DNA of 64,000 bases, from contig WRMC01000004.1 in the NCBI GenBank assembly GCA_009777335.1, positions 84,874 to 148,873 on the forward strand, written 5' to 3'. Both the position numbers and the translations under genes were made by a program. Positions within the stretch are counted from its first letter, which is position 1; every line of letters starts with the position of its first letter. This stretch comes from Treponema sp. Lineage in GTDB: Bacteria > Spirochaetota > Spirochaetia > Treponematales > Breznakiellaceae. This document shows positions 19,250 to 29,219 of the stretch, piece by piece. The notes under the pieces are model-generated. The model worked only from the letters and a program-made list of their open reading frames with translations. It ran no database searches and had not been told where the DNA came from.

Positions 19250-20143
19250 ATGAACAGGGGTCTTAAATGGGGCATTCTATTTCTCTTAGTCCTTCTTCTC
19301 CTCTGTTCTGCCCTGGGAGCTTGGTTTCTTTCCCGTCCTCCGGTCCTCATGGTCATGGACCCCGGGTTTGTCCAGATCTACGGAGAAGAGCGGATTCAGA
19401 CCCAGGCCCGGGCGACTTCTTTTAAACTCCTTCGCCGGATTATCCCGGTGGTCCTGGCCGATACCGCCGGTCCCGATCTCTATGCCATCGCCATAGAAGC
19501 TGCCTCTGGGCGGCCCTGGGCGGTGTTTTTCCTGGCCGCCTATGACGAGGCCGCCCGGTATTACCAGAACCTCCGCCCCGAGATCCCCGTTTTTCTTATA
19601 GGCCCCGGGGACCCAAGAAGGAATACCGAAGCCCTGCTGCATATAAGCCCCCATCGGAGCCTGGATCTCTACAGGGCCGGGGCGGCGGCGGCCATCTTTT
19701 CGGAAGGGGAGGGGATCCTTTTTTTTGGCATAGATCTGGCCTCCCCGGATGAACAGGCGGCCTTTACCCAGGGGCTGAGATCCCAGGGCTATAGCGACGA
19801 TCCCCTCTTTACCCTGGCCTCGGAAGAGTTTTCCTACCGCGAAGGGGTGGGGGCCATAGTTCTGGCTGGGGGGAACGCCCGGGTTCTCGAGGCCTATCCC
19901 GGGGTTCCGGTGCTGCTTTTTTCCTGGGCCAATCCTTCCTGGACCCCCGGATCGGTAAAAATTATCTTTGATGATTCCCCCTGGGGTCTCCTCCTGGATG
20001 CTCTTAGCTACCGGGACCATGCCCAGCCCCTTCCCCATATCTCTTCGGGCCTGATTATTCTCGAAGAGAGGATAGAAGACCCCCTGGTCTCCCAGCGCCT
20101 AAGGGAAGCCCTTCTCGAGGCATCAGATGGGGGCCCATTTTAG
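19250..20143 (+). CDS. Hypothetical membrane-anchored exported protein
   Basis: N-terminal TM segment followed by periplasmic-like domain. Confidence 0.55.
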   Translation: MNRGLKWGILFLLVLLLLCSALGAWFLSRPPVLMVMDPGFVQIYGEERIQTQARATSFKLLRRIIPVVLADTAGPDLYAIAIEAASGRPWAVFFLAAYDEAARYYQNLRPEIPVFLIGPGDPRRNTEALLHISPHRSLDLYRAGAAAAIFSEGEGILFFGIDLASPDEQAAFTQGLRSQGYSDDPLFTLASEEFSYREGVGAIVLAGGNARVLEAYPGVPVLLFSWANPSWTPGSVKIIFDDSPWGLLLDALSYRDHAQPLPHISSGLIILEERIEDPLVSQRLREALLEASDGGPF

Positions 20144-20329
20144 GGGAGGCCCTTAAAAAAAGTTAAAAAAAGTGGGTCAAATAGGAAGAATCGGCCGATA
20201 ATGCAATAGACCATCTTCGGCAGATCCGGCCATGGGACCGGGTAGGGCGTATGTGGTTTGACAAAACGGTATCTAGGAAATATAATGATCATATCCGCAT
20301 TTCCCAAAAGTCGGAGAAAGGAGTAATGG

Positions 20330-21124
20330 ATGAAACAGGGTGGTTTCAGGGCGGTGCGCCTGGCAATTTTCCTGCTTGTTATGCTGGGTTTAACGGGGTT
20401 TCTGGTCTTTGCAGACGAAAACACCGTTAATATAGAAACAATAGTACTGGAAGATTTTAATGGGGGGGCCAACAACGAATGGTTTGTAGGGGGCAGACTC
20501 CATAGTTATAACTTTGAATGGAGGGCGGATGCTTCCCGGTTCGCCACGGTAGTAGGGGAAGAGCGGTTTCCCCGGCTTTCATTTGTCGAAGCCTGGCCCC
20601 AGGCGGCCTTTGGGGTCAACCGGGACGGGCTGGATCTTCGGAGCCTTGGCATTTGGGCCCGCTTCGATCGCCGGGGCTATAACTGGGTAGATGTCTACCC
20701 CGTAGCCGCCGGTACCGGCCAGGACGGAGACTATCCGGAACCCTTCGAAATTCCCCTCCCCGGCCGCCTTCAGACCATGGACATGTGGGTCTGGGGCATG
20801 AACCAAAACCTCACCCTGGAAGCTTATTTTAGGGATCATAACGGGGTGGTCCATGCGGTACCCATGGGCAGCCTGGCCTTCATAGGCTGGAGAAACCTCA
20901 ACATCCGGATCCCCAACCATATACCCCAGTCCAGGCGGACCCTGCCTCGGCTTGCGGGACTTACCTTCGTAAAATTCCGGATCTGGACCATGCCCACCGA
21001 AAGGGTAGACAACATTTTTGTCTACTTTAAACAATTAAAGATAGTCACCGACACCTTCGAGTCCCTATTCGACGGCAGTGATCTTTCCGATCCCGAAAGG
21101 ATCTTGGAACTCTGGGCCCAGTAG
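20330..21124 (+). CDS. flaA: Flagellar filament outer layer (sheath) protein FlaA
   Basis: 'VLEDFNGGANNEWFVGG...RLSFVEAWPQAAFG...LGIWARFDRRGYNWVDVYP'; spirochaete FlaA-like with paralogue next door. Confidence 0.85.
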   Translation: MKQGGFRAVRLAIFLLVMLGLTGFLVFADENTVNIETIVLEDFNGGANNEWFVGGRLHSYNFEWRADASRFATVVGEERFPRLSFVEAWPQAAFGVNRDGLDLRSLGIWARFDRRGYNWVDVYPVAAGTGQDGDYPEPFEIPLPGRLQTMDMWVWGMNQNLTLEAYFRDHNGVVHAVPMGSLAFIGWRNLNIRIPNHIPQSRRTLPRLAGLTFVKFRIWTMPTERVDNIFVYFKQLKIVTDTFESLFDGSDLSDPERILELWAQ

Positions 21125-21153
21125 GCCATAAACGGGATCAAGGAGGCCCACGT

Positions 21154-21876
21154 ATGAAACGTTTACTTGTTATACTTATAATGTTGTCAGTTGCCGCCGG
21201 TGCTTTTGCCCAATGGCAGGAAATTGGTGCGCCCGATCCTTCCCGTCTGGGGATCGATGCGGCTCAGCAGTTCTTAAAAGAAGTGTCGGTCGAAAAGTTT
21301 GAAAGGGAAGGTTTTTGGAGATCCTACATGTCTCCGGACTTTGGTTATGTCACCTCCAGGCTCTTTATTGGGAGCCCCATGGGCAAGACCACCATTCCGG
21401 ACGAAGAGGGGCTCAACATCCCCGATATCCATGTCTTTGGTACCAGGGTAGACTTCCTTCGCCGGGGACACAGCAGCTTCGAGGTCTTCCCCCTCAGACC
21501 CATCCCCATAGAGGGGATCACCAAGACCGTTTCGGTCTGGGTAGCGGGGCGGAATTTTAACCACGAACTCATCCTCCTCATCGAAGACTTCTTTGGCCGC
21601 CACTATGAATTAAACATGGGCCGGCTTAACTTCCAGGGCTGGAAGCGCCTTACGGTGGCCATTCCTCCCCAGGGCGAAGACGGCCGGATGGGCATAGTCC
21701 AGAGGAACTACCACTATAACAACCAGATGGGAATTAAAATCCGGGGCTTCCGGATCGATGTGTCCCCCATGGAAGCTTATGGCAGTTACTACATCTACTT
21801 TGATGACCTGAGGGCGGTGACCGACCTCTTTGCCGAATATGACAGGGACATAGACGACCTGCCCGACGGCTGGTAA
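21154..21876 (+). CDS. flaA: Flagellar filament outer layer (sheath) protein FlaA paralogue
   Basis: Similar architecture to upstream ORF; 'GITKTVSVWVAGRNFNHELILLIEDFFGRHYELNMGRLNFQGWKRLTVAIP'. Confidence 0.85.
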   Translation: MKRLLVILIMLSVAAGAFAQWQEIGAPDPSRLGIDAAQQFLKEVSVEKFEREGFWRSYMSPDFGYVTSRLFIGSPMGKTTIPDEEGLNIPDIHVFGTRVDFLRRGHSSFEVFPLRPIPIEGITKTVSVWVAGRNFNHELILLIEDFFGRHYELNMGRLNFQGWKRLTVAIPPQGEDGRMGIVQRNYHYNNQMGIKIRGFRIDVSPMEAYGSYYIYFDDLRAVTDLFAEYDRDIDDLPDGW

Positions 21877-21892
21877 AAAACTATCGTGTAAT

Positions 21893-21919
21893 AAAGCAGG
21901 GCCTGGCCCTGCTTTTTTT
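21893..21919 (+). terminator. Intrinsic terminator after flaA genes
   Basis: AGCAGGG-CCTGG-CCCTGCT followed by T-run. Confidence 0.85.
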
Positions 21920-22616
21920 ATGTCCGCTTATAAAGGAAGGAACGGCCCTGCTTGCCCGTGTTTTTTATAAGCCCCATCTTGGTCAGGGTGTAGAGGGTTT
22001 TCTGGGCCAGATCCCGGTCTATTCCTGCCTTTTCTGATAAATCCAGGGCCGTGAAGGCTTCCTTTTTTTTGAAGGGGATAAATTGGAGGTAGTCTTCCAG
22101 GCCCCCTAGGATAAGGGAATGGCTCCAGGTTTCCAGGACCCGGTCTTGTATACGGACCCCTTTTCGCCGCCAGGAACCCTTGCCATCGTTGATCCGCCTC
22201 TCGGTCACCTCCACATGGGGCAGCTCTATCCGTAGATTTTCCAGGGCCGGCAGCTCCGGGGCATAGATAAGGGCCCTAAAAAGATCCCAGGTCTTCCCCT
22301 TTTTGGGGCTCCTTCGGCGGTGCATGAGGGTTCCGTCCAGATTATACAGTTCTATATAGGTATGGAGGATGATGGGATGGATGATCCTAAGCCTGTGTTC
22401 TTCGCAGAGGGCCCTTACCTTCTTTTTTAGGGGCCCAAAACTGCTGGTCTGTACCTCAATGAGTTCTCCATCGGAGGTGCAGGCATCGCAGACATAGGCT
22501 CCGGCCAGGGTTTCTGTCTTCCCCGCCCCGGAATATTGGAACTTTAGGCTCCTATGAAGGCTGCTCTCGTTGTGGGTTCCTATGGATCTGGGGGGGCTTT
22601 GGACCTTATCCGACAT
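21918..22616 (-). CDS. Hypothetical protein, possible PD-(D/E)XK-like core with C-terminal winged helix
   Basis: 'YVCDACTSDGELIEVQTSSFGPLKKKVRALCEEHRLRIIHPI' and 'KKEAFTALDLSEKAGIDRDLAQKTLYTLTKMGLIKNTGKQGRSFLY'. Confidence 0.6.
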   Translation of the reverse strand: MSDKVQSPPRSIGTHNESSLHRSLKFQYSGAGKTETLAGAYVCDACTSDGELIEVQTSSFGPLKKKVRALCEEHRLRIIHPIILHTYIELYNLDGTLMHRRRSPKKGKTWDLFRALIYAPELPALENLRIELPHVEVTERRINDGKGSWRRKGVRIQDRVLETWSHSLILGGLEDYLQFIPFKKKEAFTALDLSEKAGIDRDLAQKTLYTLTKMGLIKNTGKQGRSFLYKRT

Positions 22617-22848
22617 GCTCCGCCAGTTCCTGGGCGCTTACCTGTTCCAGGAAATGGTAGGTCTGGGCCCCCCCCTTGTACTCGTTGGTCTTTATCTTCA
22701 TCACCTGAAAAACGATCATCCTATTGGTGGGAAGGGGCAGGTCCAGGGGGTTCCCATTCATATCCACCAGCTGGTTCAGCATCAGGCGGCCATGGATCTC
22801 CTGGCTGTCCCCTTCGGGAAAAACGATGAAGTATTCACGGATGTACAT
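22606..22848 (-). CDS. Small hypothetical protein
   Basis: Likely start MYIREYF; overlaps downstream gene start. Confidence 0.55.
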   Translation of the reverse strand: MYIREYFIVFPEGDSQEIHGRLMLNQLVDMNGNPLDLPLPTNRMIVFQVMKIKTNEYKGGAQTYHFLEQVSAQELAEHVG

Positions 22849-22989
22849 GGGTCCAGCATATCCGGTCTTACTCAAATTGACAAGATGAAAGCCCCAGCAA
22901 AAACCCCTCAAAAATGCCACTACTATATATTTGTATAGTATAAATCGGGAAAAAAAGAGAACTATTCATAATTTTTTCTGGTTTTTCTA

Positions 22990-23056
22990 TTGACGGGACC
23001 CTGGTTTTTATGGATACTTAGTGTAGATTCGTGGTAAAAATTGGGAATTGGTGGGA
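22990..23056 (+). promoter_or_regulatory. mraZ promoter with 10-bp-spaced MraZ boxes
   Basis: TTGACG-17 bp-GATACT; TGGTA (23032), TGGGA (23042), TGGGA (23052) at 10-bp period before ATG 23059. Confidence 0.65.
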
Positions 23057-23058
23057 TA

Positions 23059-23511
23059 ATGGAGTTAAAAACGGGATCTGCAGACAGTACCCTGGATGAC
23101 AAAGGCCGGGTTAGTATTCCCATACGATTTAGAGACCAATTCCAGGGTGACCTGATCATTAGCTGGGGCATGGAGCAATGCGTCTGGATCATGAAGCCCG
23201 CCACCTGGGAGGCCTTTGAGCAGAGGATGCGGAGCTCCGATGCTTTTAACCAGGAAGAGTGGCGCTACTTTGAGTACACCGTCCTGGCCCAGAAGCAGCC
23301 GGCCGAACTGGACAGGGCCGGCCGTTTGGCCATCCCCTCTTCCTTTCGCCGTTATGCCAATATGACCAGGGAATGTCTAGTTATATGCTCCGAAGACCGG
23401 CTTTCAATTTGGGACGTGGATACCTTTTTTGAGTATAGGAGGAGTAAGGATTCCATGGGCCAGGCGGCGATGAACAAGCTTGGCACCCCCGATATCTTTA
23501 GGGCCGGATAG
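23059..23511 (+). CDS. mraZ: Transcriptional regulator MraZ
   Basis: 'STLDDKGRVSIPIRFRDQF...YTVLAQKQPAELDRAGRLAIPSSFRRYANM'. Confidence 0.95.
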   Translation: MELKTGSADSTLDDKGRVSIPIRFRDQFQGDLIISWGMEQCVWIMKPATWEAFEQRMRSSDAFNQEEWRYFEYTVLAQKQPAELDRAGRLAIPSSFRRYANMTRECLVICSEDRLSIWDVDTFFEYRRSKDSMGQAAMNKLGTPDIFRAG

Positions 23512-23521
23512 GGTTTTTGAC

Positions 23522-24469
23522 ATGGAAATAATCCATGAACCTGTTCTAAAAGAGGAGGTCCTGTATTTTTTGGCCCCCCCCAAGGCAGGGGCGCTTTTAA
23601 TCGATGCCACCCAGGGGGAAGGGGGGCATAGTCTGGCCTTTTTAAGCCAGTTTCCGGATCTAAAACTCATAGGAATAGATGCGGATCCGGACATTCAGGC
23701 CAAAGCCAGGGAGCGCCTGGCACCATACGGCGAGAGGGTTCAGTTTTACCGGGGCTGGTCCCATGATTTTTTCGCCGAATACCCGGGGGAAGAAAAGCGT
23801 CCGGATCTTATTTTGATGGATCTGGGGGTGAGTCTTTTTCATTATGAGTCGGGCCGCCGGGGTTTTAGCTTCCGTTATCATGAACCCCTGGATATGAGGA
23901 TAGACCAATCTTCGGGGCTCAGTGCGGCGGAGCTGATACAGCGGCTCCCCGAGAATGAACTGGCGGACCTTATCTTCGCCTATGGCGAGGAGCGCTATTC
24001 CAGGCGAATAGCCAGGGCCATTAAAGAAGCCCAGGGGGTTCTGGAAGATTCGGCCCACCTGGCGGAGCTTATTACCGGGGCCGTGCCTGCCCCCTACCGG
24101 CATGGGCCCATACATCCGGCCACCAGGACCTTCCAGGCCCTGCGGATTGCGGTGAATGGGGAATTAAGCCGCCTGGAGGACCTGTTGGAAGCGGCCTTTA
24201 GGGTTCTGGAAGTGGGCGGAAGGCTGGGGGTGATTAGTTTTCATTCCCTGGAAGACAGGATAGTAAAAAACTTCTTCCGGGAGAAGAACAGGGACTGTAT
24301 ATGCCCCCCAAATGCGCCGATATGTAAATGCAGGGGTCAAAGAACCCTCAATATATTGGCAAAAAAGGGAATTAAAGCCAGTGAGGAAGAGATTCAAAGG
24401 AATCCTCCTTCCCGGAGTGCCCGCTTACGGGTGATAGAAAAACTTTTAGATGAGGCGGCAGATGATTAG
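23522..24469 (+). CDS. rsmH: 16S rRNA m4C1402 methyltransferase
   Basis: 'HEPVLKEEVLYFLAPPKAGALLIDATQGEGGHS...DLILMDLGVS...VISFHSLEDRIVKNFF'. Confidence 0.97.
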   Translation: MEIIHEPVLKEEVLYFLAPPKAGALLIDATQGEGGHSLAFLSQFPDLKLIGIDADPDIQAKARERLAPYGERVQFYRGWSHDFFAEYPGEEKRPDLILMDLGVSLFHYESGRRGFSFRYHEPLDMRIDQSSGLSAAELIQRLPENELADLIFAYGEERYSRRIARAIKEAQGVLEDSAHLAELITGAVPAPYRHGPIHPATRTFQALRIAVNGELSRLEDLLEAAFRVLEVGGRLGVISFHSLEDRIVKNFFREKNRDCICPPNAPICKCRGQRTLNILAKKGIKASEEEIQRNPPSRSARLRVIEKLLDEAADD

Positions 24470-24740
24470 ACGTTATGTTTTTCTTTATTTTTTAGTACTC
24501 AGTATTCCATGTTTCCTGGGTATAGTGACCTGGCAATCGGTCCGTTACACGCAACTGGACAGGAATGTCAGGCACCTTGAGGCAGTCCAGGAAGGATGGA
24601 TAGAGACCAATAGGAGGCTGATAGCGGGAATAGCAGTTCTTACTTCATCGGAAAGGATAGTCCATGTGGCTACCCAGGATATGGGCCTGGGGCCCATACA
24701 GCCCGAAAGGGTAATCCAAATTCGGATAGAAGGGGAATAG
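24450..24740 (+). CDS. ftsL: FtsL-like cell division protein
   Basis: Short single-TM coiled-coil protein between rsmH and murF; identity mainly from context. Confidence 0.65.
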   Translation: MRRQMIRRYVFLYFLVLSIPCFLGIVTWQSVRYTQLDRNVRHLEAVQEGWIETNRRLIAGIAVLTSSERIVHVATQDMGLGPIQPERVIQIRIEGE

Positions 24741-24748
24741 ACGGATCC

Positions 24749-26164
24749 ATGGAAATGCTCATGAGTTTTTCCGGGCTATCCCAGGCTCTAGGGGTACCTC
24801 TGTTAACCGGGGAGGGGAGACAGACAGATACCCAGGGCTTTAGCTCCGTGTCTCTAGATTCCAGGGAGATATCCCCGGGGGGCCTCTTTGTGGCCCTCCG
24901 GGGCAGTCTTCATGACGGCCACCGTTATGTGGAAGCCGCCTTTGCGGCGGGAGCCCGGGGGGCCATGGTAGCCGCCTCGGCCATGGAAGATCCGTCCCTG
25001 GGCCTTTTGGGGGCGGCGCAGAAATGGAAGGGCTTTTTACTGGTGGTAGAAGACACCCTTAAGGGCCTCCAGGATGCGGCGGGAGCTTACCTAAAACAGT
25101 TTACCAATTTATTAACCATAGGGATCACCGGCTCAGCCGGGAAGACCACCACCAAGGAGATCAGCGCCGCCATCATAGGTCAGGAAAAATCGGTGGTGAT
25201 GAACCAGGGAAATCTGAACTCCGAAACAGGGCTGCCCCTGTCGGTCTTTAATGTCCGATCCCATCATGAGGTGGGCATCTTCGAAGCCGGCATGAATCGA
25301 AGGGGGGAGATTTCCGAATTGGCCAAGGTCCTTAATCCTCGCCTTGCTTTAATCACCAACATCGGTACTGCCCATATCGGTATTCTCGGCACAAAGGACG
25401 CCATAGCTGAAGAAAAAAAGCAAATTTTTTCCCAGTTTACTCATAACAATACGGCCCTTATCCCCGCCGAGGATCCCTACCGGGATTTCCTCGCCGCCGG
25501 GCTTCCGGGCCGGGTGGTCTTCTACGGGCCTTCAAGCTTGAAGGGCCTGGGGGCCTGCCGGGACCTGGGGCTCCTGGGGACCGAAATCACCTGGGAGTCC
25601 AAGACGGCCCGCTTTGGCCTCCCTGGCCCTGCGATGCTCCAGAATGCCCTGGCTGCGGCGGCCCTGGCCTCTGAGATGGGGCTGGGGCCTGACTCCATCC
25701 GCCGGGGCCTCGAATCGGTAAAGCCCCTCTTCGGCCGGGGAGAGATCTTCCAGGGCCGCACTACCTTGATCCGGGACTGCTACAATTCCAGCCCCGAGAG
25801 TGCCCGCTCTGCCCTGGACTTCTGTGACAGTCTTGACTGGCCGGGCCGCCGGATCTATGTCATCGGCTCCATGCTGGAACTGGGGGACTCCTCTGCCGAG
25901 GCCCATGGGGCCCTGGGCAGACGCCTTGTCTCTTCCAAGGGGGACATGGTCTACCTTTTTGGCGAAGAAACCAAGGCAGCGGCAGAAATTTTTGAATCCG
26001 AAGAAAAGGGCATCCCCTTTTTCCACACCCAGGATATGGAACATTTATCCCGTGCCTTGAATGAATACATACAGCCCGGTGACCTCGTCTTGTTAAAGGG
26101 TTCCCGGGGTTGTGCATTAGAATCATTAACAAAAATATGTCTGGGGGAAGACCATGTTTTATGA
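24749..26164 (+). CDS. murF: UDP-N-acetylmuramoyl-tripeptide--D-alanyl-D-alanine ligase
   Basis: 'ITGSAGKTTTKEISAAII...NQGNLNSETGLPLSVF...EAGMNRRGEISELAKVLNP'. Confidence 0.95.
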   Translation: MEMLMSFSGLSQALGVPLLTGEGRQTDTQGFSSVSLDSREISPGGLFVALRGSLHDGHRYVEAAFAAGARGAMVAASAMEDPSLGLLGAAQKWKGFLLVVEDTLKGLQDAAGAYLKQFTNLLTIGITGSAGKTTTKEISAAIIGQEKSVVMNQGNLNSETGLPLSVFNVRSHHEVGIFEAGMNRRGEISELAKVLNPRLALITNIGTAHIGILGTKDAIAEEKKQIFSQFTHNNTALIPAEDPYRDFLAAGLPGRVVFYGPSSLKGLGACRDLGLLGTEITWESKTARFGLPGPAMLQNALAAAALASEMGLGPDSIRRGLESVKPLFGRGEIFQGRTTLIRDCYNSSPESARSALDFCDSLDWPGRRIYVIGSMLELGDSSAEAHGALGRRLVSSKGDMVYLFGEETKAAAEIFESEEKGIPFFHTQDMEHLSRALNEYIQPGDLVLLKGSRGCALESLTKICLGEDHVL

Positions 26165-27230
26165 GTTTGTGTACCCGCTAGTAAGATATTTTACTCCCTT
26201 TAATGTGTTCCAATACTTAAGTTTTCGCGGAGCCTATGCGGCCATTACCACCCTGTTTCTCTGTTATATCTTTGGGCCCCGGGTTATCGAAGCCCTCAGG
26301 CGGCTCAAGGTTGGTCAGGTGGTCAGGGAGGAATTGCCGGGCCATTCATCCAAGGCCGGAACCCCCACCATGGGGGGCATCTTTGTAATTATCTCGATCC
26401 TCATTTCCATGTTTTTATGGACCGACTTTAGGAGCCCCATGATATGGATCACCCTGGGGTCCTTTGTGGCCTTTGGCTTTGTGGGCTTCCTGGATGATTA
26501 CCTAAAAATTACGAAAAAATCTTCCGGCGGCCTTTCGCCCAAGAAAAAGCTCATAGGGCAGTTCCTTATTTCATTGGCGGTGATGCTTTTTCTTTACTTC
26601 ACCGGGAACGAAGAAATTTCAGTAATATATATACCCTTTTTTAAAGATCCGGTTATCAATTTGGGCTTTCTATGGATTCCCTTTGGGATCCTTCTTATCA
26701 TGGGTACCTCCAACGCGGTTAACTTTGGAGACGGTCTGGACGGCCTTTTGGCGGGCCTCTTGATCTTCGCCTTTGTGACCCTGGCCATCCTGGCCTATCT
26801 TTCCGGCCATGCGGAGTTTTCTTCCTACCTGGGGATTCCCTTTATTTCCGGGGCAGGGGAGCTCATGATTTTCTGTGTGGCCGTTACCGGAGCCTGTGTG
26901 GGCTTTCTTTGGTTTAATTCCCACCCCGCCGAAGTATTCATCGGAGATGTGGGTTCCCTTTCTTTGGGGGGAGTAATGGCAGTAATCGCCCTGATCATTA
27001 AAAAGGAGATTCTTCTTTTTATCATAGGGGGCGTTTTTGTAATTGAAATTGTGTCGGTTATTATTCAAGTTACTTCATTTAAAAAAAGAGGGAAGAGGGT
27101 GTTTTTAAAAACCCCCATTCATCATCATTTTGAAGAACTGGGCTGGGCAGAATCTAAAATTGTTACCCGGTTCTGGATTTTGGGAGGCTTGTTTGCGGTC
27201 ATCGCGTTGTCGACGCTGAAGATTCAATAA
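26154..27230 (+). CDS. mraY: Phospho-N-acetylmuramoyl-pentapeptide transferase
   Basis: 'HSSKAGTPTMGGIFVI...FLDDYLKI...NFGDGLDGLLAGL...TPIHHHFEELGWAESKIVTRFWI'. Confidence 0.97.
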   Translation: MFYEFVYPLVRYFTPFNVFQYLSFRGAYAAITTLFLCYIFGPRVIEALRRLKVGQVVREELPGHSSKAGTPTMGGIFVIISILISMFLWTDFRSPMIWITLGSFVAFGFVGFLDDYLKITKKSSGGLSPKKKLIGQFLISLAVMLFLYFTGNEEISVIYIPFFKDPVINLGFLWIPFGILLIMGTSNAVNFGDGLDGLLAGLLIFAFVTLAILAYLSGHAEFSSYLGIPFISGAGELMIFCVAVTGACVGFLWFNSHPAEVFIGDVGSLSLGGVMAVIALIIKKEILLFIIGGVFVIEIVSVIIQVTSFKKRGKRVFLKTPIHHHFEELGWAESKIVTRFWILGGLFAVIALSTLKIQ

Positions 27231-27240
27231 CATGTAAAGT

Positions 27241-28392
27241 ATGGATATAAGACTCAATGACCCCCATAAACAGGGGGCGGATCATCTATTTATCGCCACG
27301 GTCTTACTCTTAACTGGTCTGGGTCTTGTTACCCTCTATTCAGCTTCCTTCTCTTTTGCCCAGCGCTTCTTTGGCGGGGATGGCATGTACCTGGTTACCC
27401 GGCAATTACACCTGGGCCTGGCAGGGCTGGCCCTCTTTTTTATTGCCTCCGTAATCAATCTGGACTTTATCCGTAAGTTTATCATGCCCCTGGTTCTGGG
27501 TAGTCTGATCCTCTGCATCCTCACCTTCGTACCGGGCATAGGGGTGATAAAAAACGGCGCAGCCCGGTGGATAGGGATAGGCTCCAATACCTTCCAGCCT
27601 TCGGAGCTGGTTAAACTGGTCCTTCCCCTTTACCTGGCCCATATCTTCGACAAAAAGAAAGAAAATATTGATGTCCTGTCATCGGGGATCATTCCCCCGG
27701 CCCTTGTTACCGGAGTTTTTGTGGGGTTAATTTTTTTGCAGAATAATTTTTCCACCGCCGTATTCATTGCGTGTAACGCCCTCTTTATTTTCTTCCTGGC
27801 GGGGGTGAGGTTCCGCTATTTCTTCAGCGCCATTTTTATGTTTGTGCCCACGGCGACCCTTTTAGTCTTGCAGAAAGAACACCGGATCCGCCGCTTTCTT
27901 AGTTACATACAGCCCGAATTTGAACCCCTGGGTGCGGGCTTCCAGGTTAATTCTTCGATCCTGTCCATCATGTCCGGAGGCTTTTGGGGCAAGGGCATAG
28001 GCCAGGGGACCCGGAAGATTTCCAGCGTTCCGGAGATCCACTCGGACTTTATTTTTTCTGCCTACGCAGAAGAATCCGGCTTTATTGGGGTCCTTCTTTT
28101 TTGCCTCCTCTTTGCGGTCTTTGCCCTCCGGGGTTACAGCGCTTCCATGAAAAACGAAAACCCCTTTAACCGTTTATTTGGCTGTGCCCTGGTAACCATG
28201 ATAGTTTCCCAGGTCCTCTTAAACATTGCAGTGGTGGCCGGAGCTCTTCCTGCCACCGGAGTACCTCTGCCCTTCTTTTCGGCCGGGGGTTCTTCCTTAG
28301 CCATGACCCTTATCATGGCAGGGTTCATCGTCAACATTTCCCGGACTTCCAGAGCCAGGACTTCATCTTATTATGACCGGGGAGGGATCTGA
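27241..28392 (+). CDS. ftsW: FtsW/RodA/SpoVE family protein (FtsW)
   Basis: 'GAARWIGIGSNTFQPSELVKLVLPLYLA...HSDFIFSAYAEESGFIGVLL...TGVPLPFFSAGGSSL'. Confidence 0.95.
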   Translation: MDIRLNDPHKQGADHLFIATVLLLTGLGLVTLYSASFSFAQRFFGGDGMYLVTRQLHLGLAGLALFFIASVINLDFIRKFIMPLVLGSLILCILTFVPGIGVIKNGAARWIGIGSNTFQPSELVKLVLPLYLAHIFDKKKENIDVLSSGIIPPALVTGVFVGLIFLQNNFSTAVFIACNALFIFFLAGVRFRYFFSAIFMFVPTATLLVLQKEHRIRRFLSYIQPEFEPLGAGFQVNSSILSIMSGGFWGKGIGQGTRKISSVPEIHSDFIFSAYAEESGFIGVLLFCLLFAVFALRGYSASMKNENPFNRLFGCALVTMIVSQVLLNIAVVAGALPATGVPLPFFSAGGSSLAMTLIMAGFIVNISRTSRARTSSYYDRGGI

Positions 28393-29219
28393 TGGCAGAA
28401 CAGATTTACTTCGACGATGAAGTAGAAGCCGAAGCCGAAGCCCCAAAGGCGATCCGGTCAAAGAAACTTCTAAAATGGCTCATCATTGTGGCGGTCCTCT
28501 TTTTGGCCGCCGAACTGGTCTGGCTCTTTGGCATTAGTCCCTTTAGGCCCTTTTCCCGGATAGAGATCACGGGCTACGAGGGCATAGAAAGGGCAGAGAT
28601 CATCGCCCGATCGGGGCTTCAGCGGAACTCTTCCTATGTATCCACCGACCCGGCGGCCATAGAACAGGCCCTTATGGGGTTTAGCTCCCTGGAATCGGTG
28701 CGGGTCATAAAAAGCTTCCCCGATAGGCTTTCCATCGATCTTCAGGGCCGCCGTCCCGTGGCCTTTACCCTGGCCTTTTTGGATAGTAGGACCGTTCCGG
28801 TCTTCTTTGACAGCCAGGGCGTTATTTTCCAGATAGGCCAGGATTCTAAAAACCTCTTCCTCCAGCAGAGGCTTCCGGCTATTTCGGGCCTGGTGATAGA
28901 AAACCCCTACCTGGGCATGCAGCTTCCCCTGGTGTTCGAACCCCTTTTATGGGAACTGGAAAAAATTACCCTTTCGGCCCCGGAATTAATTTCCGCCATC
29001 TCTGAGTTTCGGATTAACCGGCGGCCCTATGATGGCTTTGATCTTATTTTATATCTCATGCATTCCCAGATTAGGGTAAGGCTCTCTGAGTTGAATGAAG
29101 ATCTTTTACGGTATACCCTTTTAATGGTAGATGTGCTTGCATCGGCGGAAGAAGGAATCCATACCCTGGACTTCCGTTCCGGTATAGCTTCCTATGTTCC
29201 TCAAGGAGGTTCCCTTTGA
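28392..29219 (+). CDS. ftsQ: Cell division protein FtsQ/DivIB (POTRA)
   Basis: N-terminal TM, POTRA-like region, position between ftsW and ftsA. Confidence 0.85.
   Translation: MAEQIYFDDEVEAEAEAPKAIRSKKLLKWLIIVAVLFLAAELVWLFGISPFRPFSRIEITGYEGIERAEIIARSGLQRNSSYVSTDPAAIEQALMGFSSLESVRVIKSFPDRLSIDLQGRRPVAFTLAFLDSRTVPVFFDSQGVIFQIGQDSKNLFLQQRLPAISGLVIENPYLGMQLPLVFEPLLWELEKITLSAPELISAISEFRINRRPYDGFDLILYLMHSQIRVRLSELNEDLLRYTLLMVDVLASAEEGIHTLDFRSGIASYVPQGGSL

Noticed and set aside
28420-28442. GAAGCC tandem repeat in ftsQ N-terminus
   Set aside because: Short coding repeat (Glu-Ala) in a charged cytoplasmic tail; unremarkable
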